From Methanocorpusculum sp. UBA424 (lineage in GTDB: Archaea; Halobacteriota; Methanomicrobia; Methanomicrobiales; Methanocorpusculaceae), in assembly GCA_002498375.1 (NCBI GenBank), contig DAHC01000011.1, positions 61,649-125,648 of the forward strand: a stretch of DNA of 64,000 nucleotides, read 5' to 3'. This document shows, in pieces, positions 8,492 through 16,691 of the stretch. Both the position numbers and the translations under genes were made by a program. Position 1 is the first letter of the stretch, and each line of letters starts with the position of its first letter. The notes beneath the pieces are model-generated. The model was not told where the DNA came from. It ran no database searches and saw nothing but the letters and a program-made list of their open reading frames with translations.

Positions 8492-9343
8492 ATGGACCAG
8501 CTGACGATCTACACTGATGGAGCAAGCCGGGGAAACCCGGGACAGGCCGCTGCCGCGTGGCTGATTTTACGCGGCGACGAGGTCCTCGAGTCGGACGTTC
8601 TCACCCTTGGGCGTGCCACCAACAATGCTGCCGAATACTCGGCGCTGAATGCCGCTCTCCGCCGTGCCGCGAAGTTCTGCACCCCGAAAGAAACCAAAGT
8701 CGAGGTCTTTTCCGACAGCAATCTGATGATCTCCCAGATGACCGGGAGATACGCGGTCAGATCGGAGGATCTGCGGCCCTTGTATGAAAAAGCAAAACAG
8801 CTGGAATCGGAGTTTGCTTCGGTTGCCTACACCCATGTCCCGCGGGAAAACGCCTACGTCGGGTCATGCGACTGGTTGTGCAATAATGCTCTCGACCTCC
8901 TCTCCCTCAAATCCGCACCCGCCCAGAATAAGGTCCCAAATAAAATAGAATGCACCCCGATCGGCATCGTTCATTCGCCCTTCGAACGTCAGGACGACGC
9001 ACCAAGACAGGGGATCTTCACTGACAAACCAAGCAGGATAACGATCTATGAAAAATACCGGGACGGACTCTCCGGGCTTGCCGCCGGTGACAAAGTCTTC
9101 ATCCTCTGCTGGTTCGATCGGGCGGAACGGGACATCCTCAAAGTGAAGCCGCATGGCCACGGAAAAGGCGAGATGCGCGGTGTATTCTCGACCCGTGCCC
9201 CGGTAAGGCCGAATCCGATCTCTCTTACGCTTGTGACGATCATCAGCATCAACGATCTCGTCCTCACCGTCAAGGGACTCGAGGCGCTCGATAAAACGCC
9301 GGTCCTCGACATCAAACCATATTACGGGGATATCGACAGCTGA
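8492..9343 (+). CDS. Fused RNase HI and TrmO-like (TsaA) tRNA methyltransferase
   Basis: 283 residues made of two enzymes. Residues 1-140 are RNase HI: TDGASRGNPG with Asp9, Glu48 in NNAAEYSAL, Asp75 in FSDSNLM and a late Asp127 form the metal site. Residues about 152-283 are a TrmO/TsaA beta-barrel: PIGIVHSPF, then GVFSTRAPVRPNPISLT at 230-246. TrmO methylates N6-threonylcarbamoyladenosine at position 37 of some tRNAs; RNase HI cuts RNA in RNA-DNA hybrids. The linker (about 140-152) is short. Both halves keep their active residues, so the protein may be bifunctional. There is no frameshift or internal stop; the ATG follows an AT-rich promoter region shared with the PEBP gene. Confidence 0.88.
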   Translation: MDQLTIYTDGASRGNPGQAAAAWLILRGDEVLESDVLTLGRATNNAAEYSALNAALRRAAKFCTPKETKVEVFSDSNLMISQMTGRYAVRSEDLRPLYEKAKQLESEFASVAYTHVPRENAYVGSCDWLCNNALDLLSLKSAPAQNKVPNKIECTPIGIVHSPFERQDDAPRQGIFTDKPSRITIYEKYRDGLSGLAAGDKVFILCWFDRAERDILKVKPHGHGKGEMRGVFSTRAPVRPNPISLTLVTIISINDLVLTVKGLEALDKTPVLDIKPYYGDIDS

Positions 9344-9989
9344 GAAGCATCCGGTTTGCGATCTCCACCATATCCCGCACCTCGGCCTCACACCTCTGCT
9401 CGACCGCCCCGTATTCTTTCGCGTCCATCATCTCCCACACCTTTTTTCCGGTAGGTTTTTTCGCACGCTCCGGAAGGAGAGCGTCGGCCAGCTGATTATG
9501 CGAACAGGGATGCAGGATAGGATTCTGTGTCGGAACAAAACCGATGCCCGCAACGGAAAGATCGACGACCCGGCACTTGCCGATCGTGTCGTAGATCTCC
9601 GCAGGGGGAGCGACCTGATACTGCAGACATTTCGCAAGCAGAAACGGCATATCGAATGTCGAGATCCCGACCCCGCAGACAACAGGATCCGCCTGGATCA
9701 TCTTCTTGTCCCTGACGCCCTCCCACATCGCGGCAAACACCCGGTAAAGGGCGGCAACCACCTCCTTTTCGCCACCTTCGCGCCACATCCAGTAATGAGC
9801 GTAGTCCAAAACAATCTCGCCTGCAAGCGGCCGGCCGCCGTAGACCACGCCGCCGAGGAGGGTGTGCCCTTCGCGGAACGCATTCACGGCAAGTGAGGCA
9901 CCGGTCCGTTTCCTCCGGTCCATCGACGGCACGAACGCCTCCAGATCGAAGACAAGGAACTCGGTCAGCTCTGGTTTGAAGACAACCAT
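9312..9989 (-). CDS. DNA polymerase B-like 3'-5' exonuclease domain protein
   Basis: 225 residues. The N-terminus FLVFDLEAFVPS carries the exonuclease D-x-E motif, STFDMPFLLAK is the second motif and HNQLADALL lies near the third. This is the RNase H-like proofreading domain of family B polymerases standing alone, without a polymerase domain. I start at ATG 9989 (MVVFKPELTEF); the frame is open further upstream, but that part overlaps marC and is not family-like. It lies two bases after the marC stop, so the two are probably co-transcribed. Its 3' end overlaps that of the RNase HI-TrmO gene by 32 bases in convergent orientation. A nuclease role in DNA repair is plausible but unproven. Confidence 0.75.
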   Translation of the reverse strand: MVVFKPELTEFLVFDLEAFVPSMDRRKRTGASLAVNAFREGHTLLGGVVYGGRPLAGEIVLDYAHYWMWREGGEKEVVAALYRVFAAMWEGVRDKKMIQADPVVCGVGISTFDMPFLLAKCLQYQVAPPAEIYDTIGKCRVVDLSVAGIGFVPTQNPILHPCSHNQLADALLPERAKKPTGKKVWEMMDAKEYGAVEQRCEAEVRDMVEIANRMLLSCRYPRNMV

Positions 9990-9991
9990 GA

Positions 9992-10627
9992 TCAGGCGAT
10001 CGAAAGGGCGATCAGTCCTAGAATCCCGGTCCAAATCGTGTGTACGGCGATCGCCGTAAGCAGAAGACCGACGATTTTTGAGAGGATCACAAGAACAGTT
10101 TCTCCGAGCAGTTTTTTGATCTGCGCCGAGAAGATCAGGATCAGCCAGATACATAACAGGGCAAGGATCACGGCACCGAGCGTCAGAAGGATACCGTCCT
10201 GGGCCCCGAGGATCATCACCGTCGTGATCGTTCCAGGTCCGCACATCACCGGCGTGCCGATGATGACGCCTGCCATGGATTTTTTGCCGATCCGGTCAGT
10301 GCTCTCCAGATTTTTGTGCCCGGCAGAGGAGCCGCCGATGTCCAGACCGAGAACGATCTGCAGACCCAGAATAAAGAGGATGATACCTCCGGCGACCTTG
10401 AAGCTCTCCAGTTCGATGCCGAGAAGATCGAACAGCAGATTATTGAAGATCAGAAATGTCAGCATCAGAACGCCGGCGACGCCCGTTGCCACAAATGCCT
10501 GCCTGATCATCTCGGACTTTTGGAGGTCCCTGGTCAGATTGATGAACATCGAGACCGAAAGCAGAGGATCTAGAATAACGATCAGCGTAAACGCGGCTGA
10601 TATGACGGCGACCAGTAGTTCCAGCAT
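9992..10627 (-). CDS. MarC family integral membrane protein
   Basis: 211 residues with about six membrane segments and the MarC family layout: LDPLLSVSMFINLT near the N-terminus, then GPGTITTVMILG in the middle. Despite the name, these proteins have no proven role in antibiotic resistance, and the substrate is unknown. The first methionine I trust is at 10627 (MLELLVAVISAAF), because the membrane helix starts there; upstream in-frame ATGs at 10657 and a GTG at 10696 would add a polar tail lying in the promoter region. The exonuclease gene follows two bases after its stop. The gene is divergent from the pirin gene. Confidence 0.85.
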   Translation of the reverse strand: MLELLVAVISAAFTLIVILDPLLSVSMFINLTRDLQKSEMIRQAFVATGVAGVLMLTFLIFNNLLFDLLGIELESFKVAGGIILFILGLQIVLGLDIGGSSAGHKNLESTDRIGKKSMAGVIIGTPVMCGPGTITTVMILGAQDGILLTLGAVILALLCIWLILIFSAQIKKLLGETVLVILSKIVGLLLTAIAVHTIWTGILGLIALSIA

Positions 10628-10761
10628 AGAGATACATAATATTGAGCGTTCCCGCATATTATACCTCGGGAAGATGGAATTTTCATGGAAGACCACGAAA
10701 TTTCCTTTACGCCTCTAAAGAGAAAATCAGCAGATATCGGCGGCTCGATGTCCGTTTCCCA

Positions 10762-10773
10762 CAAATATATAAA
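10762..10773 (+). promoter_or_regulatory. TATA box of the pirin gene
   Basis: AAATATATAAAG lies about 35-45 bases before the pirin ATG at 10806. Transcription should start near 10795, giving a leader of roughly ten bases. Confidence 0.6.
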
Positions 10774-10805
10774 GGATTGGGGAGTTCTATTCACATAACA
10801 GCGAA

Positions 10806-11852
10806 ATGACAGAGAAAGAAGTTATCCGTGTTGAAAGACTCGGCTTTCCGTTTGCAACGGACAATCCGTTTCTTTTCTGTGCTCATCATAAGGACATGTA
10901 TCCGAAAGGAGAACGAGACCTTGGTCCGGCCGTCTCTCTTTCCGGCAGAAATCTGGGAAACGATTTCGTCATAAAAAATGGGTTTCGCATGTATCACGGG
11001 CAGCGGGTCCCTGGATTCCCGGCCCATCCACACAGAGGATTCGAGACGGTCACGGTCACGATACAGGGATACGTGGATCATTCTGATTCGCTTGGCGCCG
11101 CAGGGAGGTATTGTAACGGCGATGTTCAGTGGATGACGGCAGGAAGCGGCTGTCAGCACGCGGAGATGTTCCCGCTCGTGCATGCGGACCGGGAAAACCC
11201 GCTTGAACTTTTCCAGATATGGCTGAACCTTCCGGCAAAGGACAAACTTGCGCAGCCGCATTACCAGATGCTCTGGGCCGAGGACATACCCGTCATCACC
11301 TCCAGGGATGCAGGCGGAAAGATGAGTGTGATCCGGCTGATCGCCGGTGAATGGGACGGAAAAAAAGCCCCCGCGCCTTCGCCTGCGTCTTGGGCAACCG
11401 ATCCGAAAAATCATGTCAGGATCCTGCTTATCCGCATGGATCCGGGAGCGGAACTTCGTATCCCGGCTGTTACTTCGACGATCTCCCGTAATCTCTACTT
11501 CTATGACGGCGATCGAATCGTGATAGGCGCAAAGGAGATTGGCCCATACTCGAGAGTTGTTCTTAGGGGAGGCGAAGATATTATCGTATATGCCGGAAAT
11601 GCCCGGTGTTTCCTGCTTCTCTTGGAAGGCGAGCCGATCGAGGAGCCGATCGCAAGATACGGACCGTTTGTCATGAACACCCCGGATGAAATCCAGGAAG
11701 CCTACCGTGACTTCCGGCAGACGGCGTTCGGCGGGTGGCCGTGGGATGTGCCCGACCCCGTCCACGATATCGGTGAAAACCGGTTCGCACGGTATGTGGA
11801 CGGCCATGTCGAAGAGCGTAGGTCGTATCACGAACCAATGCAGGATGATTGA
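10806..11852 (+). CDS. Pirin family protein (bicupin)
   Basis: 348 residues. The first cupin contains the pirin signature PAHPHRGFETVT (about 76-87), then HAEMFP, giving the His/Glu metal site (H-x-H, H, E). The second cupin covers about residues 200-300. Pirins are iron-containing proteins; some bacterial members have quercetinase activity and mammalian pirin is a redox-sensing co-regulator. The archaeal role is unknown. The gene is monocistronic: it is divergent from marC, and tbp2 has its own promoter after it. Length is a little above the usual 230-310 because of a C-terminal extension rich in charged residues. Confidence 0.88.
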   Translation: MTEKEVIRVERLGFPFATDNPFLFCAHHKDMYPKGERDLGPAVSLSGRNLGNDFVIKNGFRMYHGQRVPGFPAHPHRGFETVTVTIQGYVDHSDSLGAAGRYCNGDVQWMTAGSGCQHAEMFPLVHADRENPLELFQIWLNLPAKDKLAQPHYQMLWAEDIPVITSRDAGGKMSVIRLIAGEWDGKKAPAPSPASWATDPKNHVRILLIRMDPGAELRIPAVTSTISRNLYFYDGDRIVIGAKEIGPYSRVVLRGGEDIIVYAGNARCFLLLLEGEPIEEPIARYGPFVMNTPDEIQEAYRDFRQTAFGGWPWDVPDPVHDIGENRFARYVDGHVEERRSYHEPMQDD

Positions 11853-11922
11853 TCTGATTTCAGATTGAAAATCCTGTCTCAAATCTATTTTTCTTGAGAA
11901 ATATCCTAAACAGATGATGGAT

Positions 11923-11933
11923 TTTATTTAAAC
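11923..11933 (+). promoter_or_regulatory. Probable TATA box of tbp2
   Basis: TTTATTTAAAC lies about 80 bases before the tbp2 ATG. It is weaker than the tbp1 box and predicts a leader of around 55 bases, unlike the apparently leaderless tbp1. Confidence 0.45.
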
Positions 11934-12010
11934 CGCTTCGCATTTCCGGATAATACCTAACCCGCTGCTAACGCGAAGTATTATGCTTCTCCGTGCTCCA
12001 TTTAATAAAG

Positions 12011-12577
12011 ATGGATGGGAAAACATACTCCTCTCTGAAGATTGAAAATATCGTCGCCTCCGGCGTAATTGCCGAAGAAATTGATCTTGCAGAGATATCT
12101 GAAAAAATTGACGGGTGTGAACTCAATACAAAACGTTTCCCCGGTGCAGTGTATCGTATAGACAATCCGAAAATGGCATCGCTCATCTTTTCCTCGGGAA
12201 AAGTCGTGCTAACCGGAATCAGAAATGAAGCAGCACTGGATGAAGGTCTCGCAAAGGTGCTCGCTTCCCTCAAAGAAGCGGGCGTAAACGTTCTGGATGT
12301 CCCGCGGGTCGCCGTGACCAACATAGTCTGTTCCTACGACATCGGCCGGTTCATCAACCTGAACCGTGTGGTCGCAACCCTCTCTCTCGAAGCGATCGAG
12401 TATGAACCCGAGCAGTTTCCGGGTCTCGTATACCGGATCAAAGATCCGAAAATCGTAGCGCTGCTCTTCTCTTCCGGCAAGATCATCTTAACCGGCGGTA
12501 AGAATCTTGACGATGTCAGAAAAGGTCTTGACTTCCTCGAAGAGAGTCTCAAAGACGTCTTAACCGAACAAAAATAA
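12011..12577 (+). CDS. TATA-box binding protein, second copy
   Basis: 188 residues with both TBP repeats: SLKIENIVASGVI at the start of repeat one and VAVTNIVCSYDIG at the start of repeat two, each followed by the F-P-G and FSSGK motifs. It differs from the first copy (7337-7906) at many positions, including the FGSGK to FSSGK change in both repeats. An in-frame GTG at 11993 is possible, but ATG 12011 (MDGKTYSS) is preferred on family length. Paralogous TBPs in euryarchaea such as Methanosarcina differ in promoter choice or growth-phase use. Here the two share about 4.7 kb of locality, suggesting an old local duplication. Confidence 0.93.
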   Translation: MDGKTYSSLKIENIVASGVIAEEIDLAEISEKIDGCELNTKRFPGAVYRIDNPKMASLIFSSGKVVLTGIRNEAALDEGLAKVLASLKEAGVNVLDVPRVAVTNIVCSYDIGRFINLNRVVATLSLEAIEYEPEQFPGLVYRIKDPKIVALLFSSGKIILTGGKNLDDVRKGLDFLEESLKDVLTEQK

Positions 12578-12836
12578 TCAAACACCCTTTGTGAGATTCT
12601 CACTCACATATCCTTATTTTATCTGCTTTTCATTCGGCTCTGCCTGATTTATTCCCTATTTTTCTCTGTGTGCCGTTGAGCGCTTTGATTGAATGTCACA
12701 TATACTTCGGTCAGATATCAATAGGAGAAAACCCAAGTAAAAAACCAGTAATGTATGGGTTGAAAAAGTCCGGCCCATTTCTGTTTACGTACCAAAAATG
12801 ACCTTCTCGATAAAAAAGAATGAGTTGATGTTACTT

Positions 12837-13130
12837 TTATTCTTTCAGTGAAATCTCAAGCCCGCCGAAGAGTTTGACGGTTTTGTTGTAGGCGACCGCG
12901 GAAATTGCGCCGGCAATCATGCCGATGATGAAACCTGCGAGTGCGTACACGATGAAGTATGCAAGGATATCAACAACACCCAGACCAAGTCCGAGTGTGA
13001 ATCCTACGTCTAGCTGAAGATTGAACATCAGCATGACACCTTTGATTATTCCAAGGATTGCCCAGAGGACAGCCAAAACTCCTCCCACAACAAATGCTGC
13101 GGATGATACACCAATATGCTCGATTTTCAT
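12837..13130 (-). CDS. Small membrane protein coupled to the MrfA-like helicase
   Basis: 97 residues with two long hydrophobic hairpins. Segment one is about residues 12-38, and segment two about 45-82 (rich in Gly, Ile and Val). The charged C-terminus ends EISLKE. I do not recognise a named family with certainty; it resembles short archaeal two- to three-helix membrane proteins. Its ATG at 13130 overlaps the TGA of the helicase gene (ATGA), so it is translated from the same message as the exonuclease-helicase pair. Whether it contributes to that system or is only packed beside it is unknown. The 259 bases downstream to tbp2 hold no gene. Confidence 0.75.
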   Translation of the reverse strand: MKIEHIGVSSAAFVVGGVLAVLWAILGIIKGVMLMFNLQLDVGFTLGLGLGVVDILAYFIVYALAGFIIGMIAGAISAVAYNKTVKLFGGLEISLKE

Positions 13131-15352
13131 GGTTGAAACCTATAGTAAGAATTTACATCAGGATTATTTATAGACAACGGTTTTTTGGATTCGCCTTCGA
13201 GGTATTTGAGAAGTTCAGCCGTACCTGTTTTATCCAGGGGCTGATTGTTATTTCCGCATTTTGGTGAGTGAATACATGACGGGCAGCCGTCCGTGCAGGG
13301 ACAACCGGTTACCAGTTCACGGGCAAAGGTAAGAATATCGGCAAATAGGTCAGCTGCTTTTTCTGCGAGGCCGATGCCTCCTTTAACGCCGTCGTACATG
13401 AAAATGGTTGGAGCGAGCGTATCATTATGGAAGGGTGTAGATACTCCTCCAATGTCGGATCGGTCGCACAAGACGTAATGCGGCATTGCCGCTATGAGAG
13501 CATGCTCTGCTCCGTGAAGAGACCCGGGAAATGCGTCCGCAGCAATACCGCATTCCTCATCAATAGTAATCCAGCAGGCTTTCGTCGTGAATTGTCTAGG
13601 AGCGGCGTCGAGCTCGCAGGAGGTTACGATCTGATCATATTCGATCACAGAATACCCGCATAAATGTGATGAAACCTGGACTTCCCCGTAATTTACGATA
13701 AGGTTATGATGTCTTCTGGTTTTTTCTCTGGAAGTAATGGATATTTCTGTACGTATTATCGGTCGGGTCGAATAGATGTCGGATGTTTTTACAACTCTGA
13801 TTATGCGGAGGTCCGCATCAATGGTTTCGACACGGTAGCGTTCCCCCTGGTGAAAAATGACTGCGCCAAAATATGCTTCCCGGTATGCCTGATTTTCATC
13901 CATGGTCTCAAGGGTGGTGTTTTCACAACGTACCGACCAGGACGCTGCGTCCATTCCAAAGAACGGTGTATTCTGTGCCGGGTTGTCTCCGCCGCAGTAG
14001 ACATACCCTTTCGATGTACTGGCGAGAAGATGGGCATCTTTGAGGGATTCAAGGATATCGGCGGCCGCTTCCCCGAAGTACTGCCGGTCACGCTCTACCC
14101 TGTAAGGAAGTTCGGCGGCAGCGCACAGGAGGTGAGATGAGAGCAGGTAAGGATTATGGATTCCAAGGATCACCTCTTCCTGCGGCGCATTGAAAAATGC
14201 CTCGGGATTTCTGGCATAATATTGGTCGATCGGATTTTGACCCGCGATAAAGGTGATGACCGCATCCTTTCGGTTTCTTCCGGCACGCCCGGCCTGCTGG
14301 AGAACAGATATCATGGAACCCGGAAATCCGCTTATGACTACAGAGTCAAGACCGCCGACATCTATGCCGACTTCCAATGCGTTTGTGCTGATAACGCCGG
14401 ACATGCTTCCCATTTTCAGCGCCGACTCGATTTCACGCCGCTCCGCCGGACGATATCCCCCACGGTAAGATGCAATTTTACCGGCAGGCTGCTCCTCTCT
14501 GCATCGTATGGCAGTGATCTCGGCGGCTTTTCGTGAACGGGTAAAGCATAAGGTCTGCATCCCTGCCTGCATTTGGGCGGTGACCAGCTCGGCGGCCGCG
14601 GAGATACTGCTTTTATTCTGCGGAGAATAGATGCGGAATGTGCGTTTTGCCCGGGGGGAGCCGTCATTATCTATTTCGACAAACGACAGGCCGGTTAATG
14701 TCTCGGCAAACGTCCCGGCATTTCCAAGGGTAGCAGATGAAAGAAGAAACTGCGGGTCGGCATCGTAATAATTACAGACGCGGCGCAGTCTTCTCAAGAG
14801 AAGAGCGGTGTTGGATCCGAAGATTCCCCGATATCTGTGTGCCTCATCCACCACAACATAAGAGAGATTCGCCCAGAAGTCTCCCCATTTTGCGCGCCAT
14901 GCAAGAATATGGTGGAGTTCATACATATTGGTGAGAATGATTCGCGAGGTTGACCGGATCTTTGAACGAAGTTCCTGCCGGGTGTCTCCGTCATAGATCG
15001 CCGGTTTTGTACGTGCGCGAAGATCGGCGTCAAGAGATTTCAGGAAGAGCAGCTGATCGCGGGTCAGCGCCTTAGTCGGATAGATGAGCAGTGCAGTCGC
15101 GTCCGGATTTTTGATCAGACCCTCAAAAACAGGAAGCGCGTAGGCGAGGGTCTTTCCCGACGCGGTCGGAGTGGTAATTATGACATTTTTCCCTTCCAAA
15201 ACATGATCGACGGTATCCGCCTGATGCGAATAGAGTTGGATATTTTTCTCTGCGAGGTAATTCTTGATCTTCTCCGAGACAGGAGAGTGAGGGAGTTGAT
15301 ACTCTGGGTCTTTCGCCTCCTCGCATTTTATGTACATCTGTTCTTCATCCAT
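13127..15352 (-). CDS. MrfA-like DEAD/DEAH-box helicase with C-terminal Cys cluster
   Basis: 741 residues of the COG1205 helicase family (Bacillus YprA/MrfA type). Visible motifs are the Q-motif region LYSHQADTVDHV, Walker A TPTASGKTLAY, Walker B VVDEAHRYRG, motif III SSATLGN and the motif VI region QQAGRAGR. The C-terminal DUF1998-type part carries CPCTDGCPSC and a later Cys, matching the metal-binding cysteines of MrfA. In B. subtilis MrfA works with exonuclease MrfB to repair mitomycin C lesions outside UvrABC. The MrfB-like gene lies directly upstream and overlaps by eight bases. The ATG at 15352 (MDEEQMYIK) is chosen over an in-frame GTG at 15364. Confidence 0.88.
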   Translation of the reverse strand: MDEEQMYIKCEEAKDPEYQLPHSPVSEKIKNYLAEKNIQLYSHQADTVDHVLEGKNVIITTPTASGKTLAYALPVFEGLIKNPDATALLIYPTKALTRDQLLFLKSLDADLRARTKPAIYDGDTRQELRSKIRSTSRIILTNMYELHHILAWRAKWGDFWANLSYVVVDEAHRYRGIFGSNTALLLRRLRRVCNYYDADPQFLLSSATLGNAGTFAETLTGLSFVEIDNDGSPRAKRTFRIYSPQNKSSISAAAELVTAQMQAGMQTLCFTRSRKAAEITAIRCREEQPAGKIASYRGGYRPAERREIESALKMGSMSGVISTNALEVGIDVGGLDSVVISGFPGSMISVLQQAGRAGRNRKDAVITFIAGQNPIDQYYARNPEAFFNAPQEEVILGIHNPYLLSSHLLCAAAELPYRVERDRQYFGEAAADILESLKDAHLLASTSKGYVYCGGDNPAQNTPFFGMDAASWSVRCENTTLETMDENQAYREAYFGAVIFHQGERYRVETIDADLRIIRVVKTSDIYSTRPIIRTEISITSREKTRRHHNLIVNYGEVQVSSHLCGYSVIEYDQIVTSCELDAAPRQFTTKACWITIDEECGIAADAFPGSLHGAEHALIAAMPHYVLCDRSDIGGVSTPFHNDTLAPTIFMYDGVKGGIGLAEKAADLFADILTFARELVTGCPCTDGCPSCIHSPKCGNNNQPLDKTGTAELLKYLEGESKKPLSINNPDVNSYYRFQP

Positions 15353-16289
15353 ACACGGCCTCACATTCTGTTTTGAGAAGGAGAGACAGATTCGCTACAT
15401 CAAGTTCATTATGTTCTACGATCGGGACAAGTTTTGAAACGTCCCGGGTACGCAGATAATTCTGATAATATTCCGGAACGAGATATCCCGGCAGATCATC
15501 GGTTCTCGGTCTCTGCAGGATATATTTTTCAACCGTCCCTAAACAGCAGTCGGGCATATCTCTCCCGTATAATCTCCGGGTGGGATACAACAGATCGAAA
15601 TGAAGGTTGGGGGTGACCGTTCTCTCGCCGTAATAGGAGAGACGATTATTCAGATACGGAACATCGAACCCTTTTCCATTATAGGTAACCACATGGGTGT
15701 GTTTACGGAACAGCTGATTCGTTAGATAGAGAGCGGCAGGTTCATCCTTAATATCGCGAAGCAGATACTGAACGACGGTAAGTTCATTCTCTTTCCAAAA
15801 CCCGCATCCGAAAAGGATGATCGGAGACTGAAACATGCCGAGGGTTTCAATATCGAAATACAGAAGATCCTCTTTTGGAAGAGCATGAGAAAAACCCAGA
15901 AGGAGCGGGTCATTTCCCCTGCGGGCATCCTGAAACAGGCGGCAGATATCTTTTGGCGTATCATTTTCGATCACGTCCGCGATCTCGGATGCGCTGTCTC
16001 CCCAGCAGGTATCCCCCAAATCGGTCAGATAGATATGCCCTTTTCTGCGCAGTTCAAAGGCGCGCCTGGGACCGATTCCGGGAACGAGTGTTAATTCCCG
16101 CATGCACCGATCGCGCACCCTTTCCTCGGAAATACGATACCCGGAGTGAACCCAGGTGGTTTTTTTCGCAAGGCAGACACCCTCCGGTGTATCAATCTCA
16201 TAGGTTCCGGGAATTTCTCCGTAACCCGCCTTTGGGATTTCGGTTTTCAGAAATACTCCCGGTATGAATGCCTTGCTGAGAGTCTGCAT
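15345..16289 (-). CDS. MrfB-like DEDD exonuclease with helix-hairpin-helix
   Basis: 314 residues, COG3359 family (Bacillus YprB/MrfB). A helix-hairpin-helix segment, LVPGIGPRRAFELRRKG, lies at about 68-84. The DEDD exonuclease follows: LYFDIETLG, TYNGKGFDVPYLNNRL and the last motif EHNELDVANLS, which carries the His and Asp. It probably resects or trims DNA during lesion repair, loaded by the helicase encoded next. It is the first gene of the exonuclease-helicase-membrane-protein operon. The promoter region contains a TATA sequence with a 22-base element just upstream that is identical to one before radA. Many C-terminal tyrosines and the absence of zinc motifs fit the family. Confidence 0.88.
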   Translation of the reverse strand: MQTLSKAFIPGVFLKTEIPKAGYGEIPGTYEIDTPEGVCLAKKTTWVHSGYRISEERVRDRCMRELTLVPGIGPRRAFELRRKGHIYLTDLGDTCWGDSASEIADVIENDTPKDICRLFQDARRGNDPLLLGFSHALPKEDLLYFDIETLGMFQSPIILFGCGFWKENELTVVQYLLRDIKDEPAALYLTNQLFRKHTHVVTYNGKGFDVPYLNNRLSYYGERTVTPNLHFDLLYPTRRLYGRDMPDCCLGTVEKYILQRPRTDDLPGYLVPEYYQNYLRTRDVSKLVPIVEHNELDVANLSLLLKTECEAVYG

Positions 16290-16472
16290 TGAATCAGATC
16301 AGCAGATGAGATAATTCTGATCTTTTGCAACGGATCCTGAGTCGGAATTGTCGGATGCAAACCAGCAAAGCTTCGAAAGCTGATTTCTTCTCTGAATAAT
16401 GGTGTATCCTTCTGCACGTTTTGCGATTGAGTTTAACGCAATGCTCGTCATAAACAAAAATCAACGTCAGAG

Positions 16473-16482
16473 TATATATATC
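16473..16482 (-). promoter_or_regulatory. TATA box of the mrfBA-like operon
   Basis: TATATATA on a minus-strand reading begins five bases downstream of the conserved element at 16487-16508. Predicted transcription start is near 16450, giving a leader of about 160 bases before the exonuclease ATG at 16289. Confidence 0.55.
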
Positions 16483-16486
16483 CCGG

Positions 16487-16508
16487 ACCGCGCGGTGCGA
16501 TAATGCCC
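16487..16508 (-). promoter_or_regulatory. 22-base element shared with the radA promoter
   Basis: On the plus strand this reads as the perfect palindrome ACCGCGCGGT followed by GCGATAATGCCC. The same 22 bases occur at 47331-47352 before radA, in the same orientation and about the same distance (5-6 bases) upstream of a TATA box. Position next to the BRE/TATA suggests an operator or activator site. The pairing of two recombination/repair operons points to a damage-responsive regulon, which is inference. Confidence 0.7.
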
Positions 16509-16691
16509 CGGGCACCGTTTTAAAAATCATAATTAAAACGCATATGTTTGTTATTTTCAATATTTATGCAGATATTGAGTCCAGAATTATATGCAAAAAA
16601 ATGATTCGCAATCGAGCTGAACCTCGGGAGATACACTGATCGAATACACATCTTTACAATTACAGACGACGTAACACGTACGTGATTTTTC

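Larger units (their letters stand above)
16290..16681. other. Intergenic region between mrfB-like and sufC-like genes
   Basis: About 390 bases with no convincing gene. It holds the divergent promoters of the exonuclease operon (minus strand, TATA and conserved element near 16473-16508) and of the suf operon (plus strand, after about 16540). A leader of about 160 bases is predicted for the minus-strand message. An 88-codon minus-strand frame (16294-16560) spans the TATA box and is not considered coding. Confidence 0.6.

Noticed and set aside
10791..11882. A 363-codon minus-strand frame across the pirin gene
   Set aside because: Antisense to a well-formed bicupin; composition is shadow-like.
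16294..16560. An 88-codon minus-strand frame ending five bases before the mrfB-like start
   Set aside because: It spans the TATA box and conserved promoter element of that operon, so its start would not be transcribed. The basic Cys-containing sequence matches no family I know.
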